A DNA stretch of 64,000 nucleotides from Microbispora siamensis (GCF_016863095.1 NZ_BOOF01000002.1:124001-188000); one strand, 5' to 3'. Counted from the stretch's first letter, positions 16,305 to 25,901 are shown. Translations and numbers: made by a program. The notes: generated by a model not told the origin, from the sequence alone.

Positions 16305-17900
16305 CTAGACGATCTCGAGGTTGGCCATCATGCCCATGTCCTCGTGTTCGGCGTTGTGGCAGTGGAAGAGGTAGCGGCCGCGATAGCCGTCGAACCGGGT
16401 GATGATCTCAACGGCTTCGCCGGGCCGTAGCGAGACGGTGTCCTTGAGTCCCGCGTCGTGGGGCAGCGGCGGCCTGCCGCTGCGCGAGAGCACCCGGAAG
16501 CCGACCAGGTGCAGGTGGACGGGATGGTGGACGTCGGCGATGAGCCGCCAGACCTCGACGTCGCCGAGCCGGGTGGTGACGTCGGTGCGGGCGGGGTCGA
16601 ACGGCAGGCCGCCGATGAGCCAGCCGTGGCCAGAGTGCATCCGTCCGGCGCGGAAGGCGAAATCGCGCACCCTGACGGCGTCCGAGCGCCGCCAGGCCGG
16701 CAGGTCGGTGGACAGGGTGCGGGGGACGCGGCTGTCGTCGGCGGCCTTACGCGCGACCCGGAAGGCCATCACGTCGCGGGTACGGCCGGAGCCGAGCCGG
16801 TTGACCACCTTGACGAGTCCGCCGATCGGGACGCCGGAGAAGTCGACGACCACGTCGTAGCGTTCCGCGGGGGCGATCGGCAGCAGCCTGTGGACGACCG
16901 GGGCGGCGAGGAGTCCCTGGTCGGCGCCGATCTGGACGAGGTCGAGGCGGTGCCCGTCGCCGGTGACCGCTTCGAGCTCGTAGTGGCGGGCGTTGGATGC
17001 GTTGAGGATGCGCAGCCGGTAGCGCGCCGCGTCGACCTCGTGCACGGGCCACGGCGCGCCGTTGACCAGGATGACGTCGCCGAGGACCCCGGCGAGGTAC
17101 GGCTCACGGACGCCGGGCCGTACGCGCAGGGTGGGGTCGAGGGCGGGGTAGGCGAGGCTGCCGTCGGCGGCGAAAGCCCGGTCGGCGATCATGAGGGGCA
17201 GCTCGCGCGGCCCCGCGGGCAGGCCGAGGGCGTCCTCGGCGTCGTCGCGCACGATGTGCAGCCCCGCCAGGCCCCGCCATATCGCGGGGGCGGTGAAGTC
17301 CATCCGGTGGTCGTGATACCACAGCAACGTCGGCCGCTGGTCCAGCGGGAAGGTGTAGTCCCGCGTCAGCTCGGTCACCACGGCCCTCGGGTCATGCATA
17401 CCGTGCTCGGAGCCATGCCCCATGTGCATGGAGTGCTCCTGCCGGCCTTCGGGCAGGAGCAGGTCGGTCGGGTACCCGTCGGAGGCCGCCGGAGTCCGGC
17501 CGCCGTGCAGGTGCACGACCGTCGGGACGGGCAGCTCGTTGCGGTGTGACACGGTGACCGGCCGGCCGCGGCGCGACTCGATCGTCGGCCCCGGGAAGGT
17601 CCCGTTGTACGTCCACATCGGCGTCGTGACCCCGGGCAGGATCTCCGCGCTCGCCTCGCACTGGGTGATCTCGTAACGGTCGGCGCCGCCCGAGGTGCCG
17701 ACCGGCTTCAGCACGGCGGGAACCGGCAGCGGCACCTGGAACGGAGGCGGTAGCGGTACGGCGCTGCGCAGCTGGGCGCCGGTGATCGACGGTCGGCGGG
17801 CCAGCGCCGCCGCGCTCGTCAGCCCGGTGGCCGCCATCAGCCCGAGCGCCCCGCCGATGCCCAGCATCTGCCGCCTGGTCACGCCACGGCCGCTAGGCAT
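16305..17900 (-). CDS. Multicopper oxidase, CotA/bilirubin oxidase-like
   Basis: Secreted copper oxidase of 531 residues that should couple one-electron substrate oxidation to reduction of O2 to water. The Tat signal has twin arginines (TRRQMLGIGGALGLMAATG). Copper motifs are all present: VHLHGG, WYHDHRMD, HPVHLHLVGF and HCHNAEHEDMGMM, where the last supplies trinuclear and type 1 ligands including the axial methionine. The TPAASDGYP segment is typical of CotA-like laccases. Its start overlaps the end of a four-helix membrane protein gene by eight bases, so the two are likely translated together. The physiological substrate is unknown. Confidence 0.93.
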   Translation of the reverse strand: MPSGRGVTRRQMLGIGGALGLMAATGLTSAAALARRPSITGAQLRSAVPLPPPFQVPLPVPAVLKPVGTSGGADRYEITQCEASAEILPGVTTPMWTYNGTFPGPTIESRRGRPVTVSHRNELPVPTVVHLHGGRTPAASDGYPTDLLLPEGRQEHSMHMGHGSEHGMHDPRAVVTELTRDYTFPLDQRPTLLWYHDHRMDFTAPAIWRGLAGLHIVRDDAEDALGLPAGPRELPLMIADRAFAADGSLAYPALDPTLRVRPGVREPYLAGVLGDVILVNGAPWPVHEVDAARYRLRILNASNARHYELEAVTGDGHRLDLVQIGADQGLLAAPVVHRLLPIAPAERYDVVVDFSGVPIGGLVKVVNRLGSGRTRDVMAFRVARKAADDSRVPRTLSTDLPAWRRSDAVRVRDFAFRAGRMHSGHGWLIGGLPFDPARTDVTTRLGDVEVWRLIADVHHPVHLHLVGFRVLSRSGRPPLPHDAGLKDTVSLRPGEAVEIITRFDGYRGRYLFHCHNAEHEDMGMMANLEIV

Positions 17901-18300
17901 CGGCGGCCCCCTGACGCAGGAGAGGCCGCCGCCATACGTCGATGAACTGCACCACGACCGCGACGACGGTCGTCACTCCCAGCGGGAGGTGCAACCACAG
18001 CGCTCCGTCCAGCCCGGCGAAGTACTGCACCGTCTCGGCCGCCACCACGGCCGACGTGGCGAGAAACGGCCACGCCTGGCGCAGCCGGACCCAGACCACG
18101 ATCGCGACGATCACCTGCAGATACCCGATGGAGGTGACGACGTCGGCGCCTGCCGAATGCAGGCTCAGACCGGCGTAGTCACCGGTCAGATACATCCCGG
18201 CGAAAACCGGCTGGCCGGCGATCGCCACCGCGTGCGCACTGACGACGGCCCGCAGCGTCCATCCCGCGGGTGTCATCCGGGGCGCGGCCACGGCGAGCAT
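17893..18300 (-). CDS. Four-helix membrane protein coupled to the multicopper oxidase
   Basis: 135-residue integral membrane protein with about four hydrophobic segments and few polar loops, not assigned to a family. The gene overlaps the multicopper oxidase start by eight bases, indicating a two-gene operon. It faces a LysR regulator across about 111 bases that contain an inverted repeat. A role in anchoring the oxidase, in electron delivery or in copper handling is inferred from position only; no metal-binding cluster of His, Cys or Met is seen. Confidence 0.7.
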   Translation of the reverse strand: MLAVAAPRMTPAGWTLRAVVSAHAVAIAGQPVFAGMYLTGDYAGLSLHSAGADVVTSIGYLQVIVAIVVWVRLRQAWPFLATSAVVAAETVQYFAGLDGALWLHLPLGVTTVVAVVVQFIDVWRRPLLRQGAADA

Positions 18301-18362
18301 GCGGATCCCTCCTCACTCCGTTCTCGTTTCGCGAACGACGGCGACACTATGGCTTAAGAGTT

Positions 18363-18376
18363 ATCTTGTCTAAGAT
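18363..18376. promoter_or_regulatory. Candidate LysR operator
   Basis: Perfect inverted repeat ATCTT-GTCT-AAGAT in an unusually AT-rich stretch between the oxidase operon and the divergent LysR gene, 36 bases before the LysR start. Confidence 0.45.
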
Positions 18377-18411
18377 CAATATTGCTATGTGGTTATACCC
18401 GAGGAGTCATG

Positions 18412-19290
18412 ATGGAGCTGAGCACCCTCAAGCAGTTCCTGGTGGTGGCGCGACTTGAGCACCTCAGCCGGGCGGCCGACGAGCTTCACGTCGCCCAGCC
18501 GTCGCTGAGCCGTAGCATCGCCCGGCTGGAGAGCGAACTGGGCACACCGCTGTTCGACCGGAGCGGCCGGCTCCGGCTCAACGACGCCGGCAAGCTCTTC
18601 CGCGATCACGTCGAACGCGCCCTGGGCGAGCTCGAGGCCGGACGACGCGCCGTCGCCGAGGCCACCAGCGAGGGCGTGGGCACCGTGAGGCTGGCGTCGG
18701 AGACCTTCCTCACCCTCACCGGCCCGCTGGCGGCCTACAAGCGAGCCCATCCCTCCGTCGAGATCGAGCTTCACTGGTCCCTGGCCGAGGACATGGCGCG
18801 CCGCCTGCGGGCCCAGGACGTCGACCTGTGTGTCGCCTCGCAGCCGATCCACGCCGAAGGCCTGCAGTCGGTGCAGCTGTTCGAGGATGCCGTGGGGGTG
18901 TGCGTGCCACTCGATCACCCGCTCGCGAGCCGTACGTCCGTGAGCATCGACGAACTCGCCGACCAGCCCTTCATCACCGCTCGCAAGGGACACTGGCTCC
19001 GCCGGCTGCTCGACCGGCTCTTCGCCGCACGAGATCTCACCCCGAAGATCGTCTGCGAGAGCGACGAGCACAGCGCCATCGCCGAACTGATCAGAGCGGG
19101 ACTCGGCATCGGTCTCGTCCCCGCCTTCGCCCGCCGCGGCGACATTCCTGCCCCCATCGCCTGGATCTCCGTCGACAGCCCCGACTGCCGGCGCACCGTC
19201 ACCCTGCACTGGGGCGCCGGCAGTCACCTGTCGACCGCCGCCCGGCTGATGCGCACCACGATCACCGGCTGGGACTGGACCACGCCGTGA
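18412..19290 (+). CDS. LysR-family transcriptional regulator
   Basis: 292-residue LysR protein: N-terminal winged helix (LKQFLVVARLEHLSRAADEL, then PSLSRSIARLESELG) and a C-terminal effector domain with LIRAGLGIGLVPAFARR. It likely controls the divergent multicopper oxidase operon. Two adjacent ATG codons occur; the second, 18412, lies five bases after GAGGAG and is preferred. A SnoaL-like protein gene follows 79 bases downstream on the same strand. Confidence 0.88.
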   Translation: MELSTLKQFLVVARLEHLSRAADELHVAQPSLSRSIARLESELGTPLFDRSGRLRLNDAGKLFRDHVERALGELEAGRRAVAEATSEGVGTVRLASETFLTLTGPLAAYKRAHPSVEIELHWSLAEDMARRLRAQDVDLCVASQPIHAEGLQSVQLFEDAVGVCVPLDHPLASRTSVSIDELADQPFITARKGHWLRRLLDRLFAARDLTPKIVCESDEHSAIAELIRAGLGIGLVPAFARRGDIPAPIAWISVDSPDCRRTVTLHWGAGSHLSTAARLMRTTITGWDWTTP

Positions 19291-19369
19291 CACCTCACAT
19301 TCCGGGGGGCTGTTCGGTCGTACCAGTGAGAAGCCAACAAGCCGCACCGCATGAAAGGGATCGGTAGCA

Positions 19370-19810
19370 ATGCCTACGCACCGCGAAGAAGACGAAGCCA
19401 CGATCAGGCAGCAGATCGACAAGATCGTCGAAGGAATCCGGGCCAAGGATCTCGAAGGCCTGAGGAAGATCTACGCGACGGACGTCGTGTCCTTCGACGT
19501 CGAGCCGCCGCTGCAGCATGTGGGGATCGACGCGAAACTGAAGAACTGGGCGAACGCGTTCGCGTTCTTCCAGGAGGTGAATTACGAGGTCCGCGACCTG
19601 ACGATCACCGTGGGCGACACGGTGGCGTTCGGCCACTGCTTCGGCCGGCTCAGCGGCACGCTGAGGAACGGGACGGCGACGAGCGGCATGTGGGTCCGGG
19701 GCACTTTCTGCTTCCGGAAGACCGACGGCGACTGGCTGATCGCGCACGACCAGGTTTCCGTGCCGCTCGACATGTCGAGCGGCAGAGGCGTGACCGACCT
19801 CGAGCCCTGA
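19370..19810 (+). CDS. SnoaL-like/DUF4440 family protein
   Basis: 146-residue small soluble protein of the NTF2-like fold, the group that includes SnoaL polyketide cyclases and ketosteroid isomerase-like proteins. Seen are an N-terminal helix pair (REEDEATIRQQIDKIVEGIR, LEGLRKIYATDVVSFD), the MWVRGTFCFRK strand and DGDWLIAHDQVSVP, the typical C-terminal strand. Members range from enzymes to ligand-binding proteins, so function is open. A GAAAGGGA site precedes the ATG. It follows the LysR gene and could be cotranscribed. Confidence 0.85.
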   Translation: MPTHREEDEATIRQQIDKIVEGIRAKDLEGLRKIYATDVVSFDVEPPLQHVGIDAKLKNWANAFAFFQEVNYEVRDLTITVGDTVAFGHCFGRLSGTLRNGTATSGMWVRGTFCFRKTDGDWLIAHDQVSVPLDMSSGRGVTDLEP

Positions 19811-19858
19811 CGAGCCGCTCAAGTGCGGGACGCCGCGGGCGGTCGTCGTCCATCGTGG

Positions 19859-21163
19859 TCATCTCACGTCCAACGTGCGTACGGGTGACAGGGACAGCAG
19901 GAGCGGCCACAGCAGGGTCGCGCCGGCCAGGATGATCAGGGCGGGGCGCAGGCCGATCCAGGCGCCCAGGGCGCCGGCCAGGAGCGGCCCGAGCGGCAGC
20001 AGGCCCGCCTGCATGAACTGGGTGGAGCCGTTCATCCGGCCGAGCATGCCGGGCGGGCACAGCAGTTGGCGCGCGGTCTGGGCCGCGGTCATCTGGACCA
20101 TCCCGGCGGCCGTCAGGAAGGTGAAGACCAGGCCGACGGTCCACTGGCCGGCCAGGCCCGGCGGCACGAGGGGGGTGACCAGCTCGAAGGGGGCCGACAG
20201 CAGGGCGCCCAGGACGATCACGCGGCCCATGCCGAGCCGGGCCGTCACGCGCCCGGCCACCATGCTCCCGGCGACCCCGCCGACGAGGCTCAGGCCGTAG
20301 ACGAGCCCGGCCGCCCAGGGGCTCCAGCCCAGCTCCCGCACGACGTACAGCAGCCACATCGAGCTGATCCCACGCAGCAGCACGGCGCTGACCGCCCCGG
20401 AGAGTGCGAGCACGCGCAACACGGGCTGGGCGAGCACGAACCGCAGCCCTTCCGCGATCTCGCCGAGGAAGCGCCCGCGGTGGGAAGTACGCTCGGGCTT
20501 CGGCTCCCGCAGGCGCATCGACGCCAGGGCCGCGGCGCTCACCGCGTACGAGAGGGCGTCCGCCGCGACCGCGCGGGCGGCGCCGACCAGGCCCACCAGG
20601 AAGCCTCCGACGCTCGGCCCGGCCATTTCGGCCAGGCCGCGCGCGGTGTTCATCTTGGCGTTGGCGTCGGTGAGCCGGTCCCCGCCGAGCAGCACCGGCG
20701 TCAGGCTGCCGGCCGCGGTGCCGAAGACCACGCCGAGCGCGCCGACGACCAGGGTGACCGCGTAGAGCTGGGCCATCGTGACCCGCCCCGCCACGGCGGC
20801 GATCGGCACCGACGCCATGACCAGCGCGGATCCGGCGTCGCAGGCGATCATGAGACGCCGCCTGCGGTGACGGTCGGCCAGCACGCCGGCCGGGAGCGAG
20901 ACGACCAGCGCCGGCAGCGTGCTCATGGCCCCCAGCACCGCCACCTCGAACGTGGTGGCGTGCAGCCCGGCGACCGCCACCATCGGCAGGGCGATCCAGC
21001 TGATCTGCGAGCCGAAGAGGCTCACCGTGTGGCCGCTCCACAGCAGCATGAAGTCCCGGTGCCGCCACAGCGACCCGGCCGGCCCTCGCCCACGCACCCG
21101 GCCGACCGTACGCACGCAGGTCCGGCCGCCGCAACCGGATATCGCGGCCTCCGGCCGCGGCAT
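19859..21163 (-). CDS. MFS exporter, EntS-like
   Basis: Twelve-helix major facilitator of up to 434 residues in the MFS_3 (enterobactin exporter-like) group. Evidence is LWRHRDFMLLWSGHTVSLFGSQISWIALP overall layout at the N-terminus (residues 32-60), motif A as AGVLADRHRRRRLM, and PPGMLGRMNGSTQ in the second-half loop. Such proteins export siderophores or drugs. The start could also be GTG 21115 or 21097. It begins 13 bases after the end of a membrane protein gene on the same strand and is probably its operon partner. Confidence 0.85.
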   Translation of the reverse strand: MPRPEAAISGCGGRTCVRTVGRVRGRGPAGSLWRHRDFMLLWSGHTVSLFGSQISWIALPMVAVAGLHATTFEVAVLGAMSTLPALVVSLPAGVLADRHRRRRLMIACDAGSALVMASVPIAAVAGRVTMAQLYAVTLVVGALGVVFGTAAGSLTPVLLGGDRLTDANAKMNTARGLAEMAGPSVGGFLVGLVGAARAVAADALSYAVSAAALASMRLREPKPERTSHRGRFLGEIAEGLRFVLAQPVLRVLALSGAVSAVLLRGISSMWLLYVVRELGWSPWAAGLVYGLSLVGGVAGSMVAGRVTARLGMGRVIVLGALLSAPFELVTPLVPPGLAGQWTVGLVFTFLTAAGMVQMTAAQTARQLLCPPGMLGRMNGSTQFMQAGLLPLGPLLAGALGAWIGLRPALIILAGATLLWPLLLSLSPVRTLDVR

Positions 21164-21176
21164 GCGGCGGCGCAGG

Positions 21177-22490
21177 TCAGGAGGGGGCGGAGCCGGAGGT
21201 CCGGGCGCGCAGGCCGCTGACGCGGCGCAGGATGTCCCACCAGAACGGCGCGCCGAACAACAGGGCGACCAGCGTGATGAGGAACCCCGGCCAATGGCCC
21301 GGCGACGTGAGGCGCTGCCACCAGTCCCCGCCGTGCCAGGCCCACGCCGGGCCGTCGGCCGCGTCCATCGTGACGCTCACCGGGGCGTTCGTGAAGATCT
21401 TCACGAACGCCGGGGTGCTCAGCACGTCGGTGACGCACGCGTACGTGTCCTGGCCCGGCCGGCACTGCTCACGTATCGATTCCAGCGCCTGGGGCCCCGC
21501 CTGGCCGAAGGCGGTCACCGCGCTGCGGTAGGCGTTGTCGCGCAGCAGGGTCTTGCCGTACTCCAGGGAGTCCATGCTGAACACGAGAGTCACGACGAGG
21601 CCGAGCGCGACGAGGACCCAGCGGACGTAGCGGCGGTAGAGCAGGCTGAGCCGCTCCATCTCGCCGTCGAACCAGTCCTCGACGCCGCGCCGGAACGCCT
21701 CGAGGTCGTGGCTCGCCCTGTCCCACACGGCCTTGAGCGGCCGGGAGAAGGGGCTCTTGAGCGCGTCGAGGTCCCGCATGAGGGCCTCCACGCCGCCGTG
21801 CTCGGTGGCGATCTCCATGACGGCGACGGCGAAGCGCGCGGGCGGGATGTCGGCGATGCTCGTCCTTCCGCGCTTGGCGTGGTCGATCTCCTGCAGCCGT
21901 TCGTGGAGCAGTTCGGCCATCGACTTGCCCTGGCCCGGCGGCAGCACGCCGCCCGCCGCGCCGTCCGCCGCCGGGTCCACCGTGAGGACGGCGGCCTCCT
22001 CGGGGTCGGCCTGTCCCGCCGTATGCGCGGGGTCCGCCGGCGCGTCCGCCGGGGCCTCGGCCGAAGCCGTCATCTGTTCCGCGGCCACGGAGTCGGCGGC
22101 GGCGGCGAGCGGCGGGCTCTCCACGGGCGGCGGCTGCCGACTGAACGCGGGCCGCGGGTCCCGGCCGAACGGCAGCCGTGCGAACACCCCCAGCACGCTG
22201 GCGGGCAGGCGCGAGCGGCCCTCCTCCGGCGACGCCTCCTGCGTCAGCGGCGTGCGCGCCTTGCGGCCGAACCTCTTGAGCGCGTCCAGGATCCGGTCGA
22301 GCCGGGAGGTCCCGTCCGCCGTCTCCGCGCCGTCGAGGGTGTCGCGCAGGTACGCCCACAGGAACTTGCTGCGGATTCCGAGCAGCCTGACGATGCCTTC
22401 GTTGATGCCGCTGACGACAAGCGACAGCAGCAGGAAGGCCAGGATCAGCCCGATGGCAAGATCGGCGTAATACGAGATCAAAGAGATCAC
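21177..22490 (-). CDS. Large membrane protein of unknown function
   Basis: 437 residues, not recognised. An N-terminal hydrophobic segment (about 8-30) with SGINEGIVRLLGIRSKFLW is followed by a cytoplasmic region of some 230 residues that includes a low-complexity Ala/Pro/Glu stretch (about 115-200), then a transmembrane helix (VRWVLVALGLVVTLVFSMD), an extracytoplasmic loop with two cysteines, and a final helix with LITLVALLFGAPFWWDIL. Helix endings of this kind occur in actinobacterial membrane proteins without known function. The GTG at 22490 was chosen as it opens the conserved-looking VISLISYYAD; nearby GTG 22496 is possible. Confidence 0.65.
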   Translation of the reverse strand: MISLISYYADLAIGLILAFLLLSLVVSGINEGIVRLLGIRSKFLWAYLRDTLDGAETADGTSRLDRILDALKRFGRKARTPLTQEASPEEGRSRLPASVLGVFARLPFGRDPRPAFSRQPPPVESPPLAAAADSVAAEQMTASAEAPADAPADPAHTAGQADPEEAAVLTVDPAADGAAGGVLPPGQGKSMAELLHERLQEIDHAKRGRTSIADIPPARFAVAVMEIATEHGGVEALMRDLDALKSPFSRPLKAVWDRASHDLEAFRRGVEDWFDGEMERLSLLYRRYVRWVLVALGLVVTLVFSMDSLEYGKTLLRDNAYRSAVTAFGQAGPQALESIREQCRPGQDTYACVTDVLSTPAFVKIFTNAPVSVTMDAADGPAWAWHGGDWWQRLTSPGHWPGFLITLVALLFGAPFWWDILRRVSGLRARTSGSAPS

Positions 22491-22625
22491 CCGCACCCGT
22501 TGATACACGTTACGGGCTGCGATGGCAACGCTCCGATCCGCATACATATACGTCATACGGAACAAGCCGCGCGCCAAGGCGAAAACGCCCTTGGCCGACC
22601 CCTTGATCGGGCTCCTTGGCCGGAT

Positions 22626-25600
22626 TCAGTCCTCGTAGAAGACGCGCTCCACCACCGTCCTGGCCCGGCGGGTGGTGCGCCGGTAGTCCTCGACGAAGTC
22701 CTCGGTGCCCTCCGGCGGGTAGCCGAGCGCCCGCGCGAGCAGCACGCGCTCCTTGACCGGGGTGGGGATGCTGTCGGCCGCGCGTCCGCGCACCAGCATG
22801 AGCGCGTCGCGGATGCGCGAGGCGAACAGCCACGCCTGCGCGAGCACCTCCTCGTCGGCCGGGTCGAGCAGGCCCTCCCCCGCCGCCGCGCGCAACGCGT
22901 CCAGCGTGCGCGTCGTACGCAGCGCAGGTACGGCTCCCGCGTGCCGCAGCTGGATGAGCTGGGCGACCCACTCCACGTCGCTCAGCCCGCCCCTGCCGAG
23001 CTTGGTGTGCAGGGCCGGGTCGGCCCCGCGCGGCAGCCGCTCGGCCTCCATGCGCGCCTTGAGCTTGCGGATCTCGCGTACGGCGTCGGCCGAGATGCCC
23101 TCGGCCGGGTAGCGCAGCGGGTCGACGAGCGCGACGAACTCGCGGCCGAGTTCGGCGTCGCCCGCGCAGAACCGGGCCCGCAGCAGCGCCTGGGCCTCCC
23201 AGTGCGAGGCCCAGCGGTCGTAGTAGGCCCGATAGGAGGCGATCGTGCGCACGAGCGGCCCCTGCCGCCCCTCCGGCCGCAGGCCCGCGTCGATCTGCAG
23301 CGGCGGGTCGGGGGCGGGCCGCGCGAGCAGCCTGCGCGTCTCCTCGGCCACCGCGTGGGCGGCGTCGGTCGCGTCCCGCTCGGCCACGCCGGGCAGCGGC
23401 GCGTGCACGAACATGACGTCGGCGTCGCTCGCGTAGGAGCTCTCCAGGCCGCCCAGGCGGCCCATGGCGATCACGGCCAGCCGCGTCGGGAACGGCGCCC
23501 GCCGCTCCAGCGTGACCTTGTTGATCGCGGTGTCCAGCGCCGCCTGGATCGTCACGTCGTTCAGCGACGAGAGGGCCTGGCCGACCTCCTCGATGTCGAT
23601 CAGCCCGGACAGGTCGGCGCAGGCCGTGCGGAGCAGTTCCCTGCGGCGCAGCGCCCGGACGGCGGCGACGGCGCTCTCGGCGTCCTCCGCGTGGCGGCCC
23701 ACCGCGGCGGCGGCCTCGGCGGCGAGCGTCGCGGCCGGCCGTACGGCCAGCTCGGCGGGCGAGCCCAGCATCGCGACGGCCTCGGGGGCGTGCAGCAGCA
23801 GCCCGGTGACGTACTTGCTGGTGCCGAGCAGGTGGGCGAGGCGCTCGGCCACGGCGGTCTCGTCGCGCAGCAGGCGCAGATACCACGGCGTGGTGCCGAG
23901 CTTGTCGCTCACCTGGCGGAAGCCGAGCAGGCCGGCGTCGGGGTCGGGGGCGTCGGCGAACCAGCCGAGCATGACCGGCAGCAGCGTCCGCTGGATGGCC
24001 GCCCGGCGGGAGACGCCGCTGGTGAGCGCGGCGATGTGCCGCAGCGCGCCCTCGGGGTCGGCGTAGCCGAGCGCCTCCAGCCGCGCGGTGGCGGCGGCCG
24101 TGGACAGGCGGGCCTCGGTCTCCGGGAGGCGGGCGACCGCCTGCAGCAGCGGGCGGTAGAACAGCTTCTCGTGGAGCCGCCGCACCTCCAGCGCGTGCCG
24201 CTTCCAGGTGGTGGTGAACTCCCCCACCGGGTCGGTCGTCATGCCGAGCCCCCGGCCGAGCCGCCGCAGGTCGGCGGTGTCCGACGGCACCACGTGGGTG
24301 CGGCGCAGCCGGTGGAGCTGGAGCATGTGCTCGACTTGGCGCAGGAAGGTGTAGGCCTCGGCGAGCGCCTTGGCGTCGTCGCGCCCGACGTAGCCGCCCC
24401 TGGAGAGGGCGGAGAGGGCCGACAGCGTGGCACGGCGGCGCAGCAGCGGGTCGGAGCGGCCGTGCACGAGCTGGAGGAGCTGGACGGCGAACTCGATGTC
24501 CCGCAGCCCGCCCGGCCCGAGCTTGATCTGCCGGTCGGCCTCGCCCGCGGGCACGTGCGCCTCCACCCGGCGGCGCATGGCCTGCACGTCCTCCACGAAC
24601 TTGGGCCGGGCGGCGGCCTGCCAGACCAGCTCGTTGACCGCGGCGACGTACTCCTGGCCGAGCTCGAGGTCGCCGGCGACCGGGCGCGCCTTGAGCAGCG
24701 CCTGGAACTCCCAGGTCTTGGCCCACCTGCGGTAGTACGCCAGGTGGCTTTCCATGCTGCGCACGAGCGGGCCCATCTTGCCCTCCGGGCGCAGGTTGGC
24801 GTCCACCTCCCACAGCGAACCCTCGGGGGTGCTCGCCGAACAGGCCCGCATCAGGCCCTGCGCGAGGCGCGTGGCGGTCTGCAGCGCCTTGGTCTCGTCC
24901 ACGCCCTCCTTGGGCTCGGCCACGAAGACGACGTCGACGTCGGAGATGTAGTTCAACTCGCGGGCCCCGCACTTGCCCATGCCGATCACGGCCAGCCGTA
25001 CGTCGCCCGCGTCGGCCACCTCGGCCCTGGCGATGGCGAGGGCGGCCTCCAGCGCGGCCGAGGCGAGGTCGGCCAGCGCGGCGGCGGCCTCCGCGAGCGT
25101 GCACTCGCCGGTCACGTCCCGGGTGGCCAGGTGCAGCAGGCGGCCCCGGTAGGCGACGCGCAGCGCCTCCATCGCCGGCCCGGACGCGCCAGGCCCGGCG
25201 GTGATCCCGTCGGCCGCGGGCTCGGCCACGGGCTCGGCCTCGTCGGGGTCCGCCCCGACCGCGAGCAGCATCTCCTCACGCAGCTCGCCGAGCGTGGGCC
25301 ACCGCGTCCACTGGATCGACGGCAGGCACTCCGGGTGCCGCACGACGTGCTCGCCGAGCGCCGCGCTGAGCCCGAACACGCCGAGCAGCCTGCGGCGCAG
25401 GTCCGGGTCGGCGCGGAAGGCCCCGAGCACGCTCGGGTCCCGCTCGACCAGGCGGCTCAGCGCGGTCAGCGCCAGATCCGGGTCGGCGGCCCTGACGAGG
25501 TCGTCGAGCAGCGCGAAGTCGCCGACCGCCTCGGGGCCGAGCTCGTCGAGCAGCCGTTCGGCCCGCGCGCCGTCGGCGAATCCGAGCGCCGCCAGGCGCC

Positions 25601-25634
25601 CTGCCGTCGTCTGTATCCGAGGCGCGGCGTTCAC
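22626..25634 (-). CDS. glnE: Bifunctional glutamine synthetase adenylyltransferase/deadenylase
   Basis: 1002-residue enzyme that attaches AMP to, and removes it from, the regulatory tyrosine of GlnA. It has the two nucleotidyltransferase halves of the family: the N-terminal deadenylase with GMGKCGARELNYISDVDVVF (about 217-236) and the C-terminal adenylyltransferase with MGRLGGLESSYASDADVMF (about 722-741), each with its DxD pair, plus the linker helices. GTG 25634 has a strong GGAGGAAGG site. Its target GlnA (Tyr402 at 10831) is in this window. A perfect 18-bp palindrome lies about 135 bases upstream. Confidence 0.96.
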   Translation of the reverse strand: MNAAPRIQTTAGRLAALGFADGARAERLLDELGPEAVGDFALLDDLVRAADPDLALTALSRLVERDPSVLGAFRADPDLRRRLLGVFGLSAALGEHVVRHPECLPSIQWTRWPTLGELREEMLLAVGADPDEAEPVAEPAADGITAGPGASGPAMEALRVAYRGRLLHLATRDVTGECTLAEAAAALADLASAALEAALAIARAEVADAGDVRLAVIGMGKCGARELNYISDVDVVFVAEPKEGVDETKALQTATRLAQGLMRACSASTPEGSLWEVDANLRPEGKMGPLVRSMESHLAYYRRWAKTWEFQALLKARPVAGDLELGQEYVAAVNELVWQAAARPKFVEDVQAMRRRVEAHVPAGEADRQIKLGPGGLRDIEFAVQLLQLVHGRSDPLLRRRATLSALSALSRGGYVGRDDAKALAEAYTFLRQVEHMLQLHRLRRTHVVPSDTADLRRLGRGLGMTTDPVGEFTTTWKRHALEVRRLHEKLFYRPLLQAVARLPETEARLSTAAATARLEALGYADPEGALRHIAALTSGVSRRAAIQRTLLPVMLGWFADAPDPDAGLLGFRQVSDKLGTTPWYLRLLRDETAVAERLAHLLGTSKYVTGLLLHAPEAVAMLGSPAELAVRPAATLAAEAAAAVGRHAEDAESAVAAVRALRRRELLRTACADLSGLIDIEEVGQALSSLNDVTIQAALDTAINKVTLERRAPFPTRLAVIAMGRLGGLESSYASDADVMFVHAPLPGVAERDATDAAHAVAEETRRLLARPAPDPPLQIDAGLRPEGRQGPLVRTIASYRAYYDRWASHWEAQALLRARFCAGDAELGREFVALVDPLRYPAEGISADAVREIRKLKARMEAERLPRGADPALHTKLGRGGLSDVEWVAQLIQLRHAGAVPALRTTRTLDALRAAAGEGLLDPADEEVLAQAWLFASRIRDALMLVRGRAADSIPTPVKERVLLARALGYPPEGTEDFVEDYRRTTRRARTVVERVFYED

Positions 25635-25766
25635 CGTTCCTTCCTCCACCCCGACGTCGATCACGTCGGCCCCCCGAGACGAACCTTCCCAGTAACCGTA
25701 CACATGGGTCGGAAGCCTCCTCGCAGAGATCGGCTCACTGCCGGGGAGCCGACCTCGGATGTCGCC

Positions 25767-25784
25767 GCCCGGCACGTGCCGGGC
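25767..25784. promoter_or_regulatory. 18-bp perfect palindrome upstream of glnE
   Basis: GCCCGGCACGTGCCGGGC reads the same on both strands with no spacer and sits in the 267-base gap between the amidotransferase and glnE genes, both leftward. It could be an operator for glnE or part of a terminator for the amidotransferase; a second, 7-bp repeat (GCGCACA/TGTGCGC) at 25788-25817 is next to it. Confidence 0.4.
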
Positions 25785-25901
25785 TCAGCGCACACGCTAA
25801 CCCTCCGCGTTGTGCGCGTCCTTAGCGGTTTCTCCGCGTAATCGGCCCATCACGGGTTCTCCCCGCGCGCTCCTCCGCCCATGTCAGCCCGTTTCAGCGA
25901 G

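Noticed and set aside
20919-25841. Rightward open frame of about 1640 codons
   Set aside because: It runs antisense through glnE and its neighbour. The protein is Arg/Gly/His-rich low complexity, as expected from a shadow frame, whereas glnE on the other strand is unmistakable.
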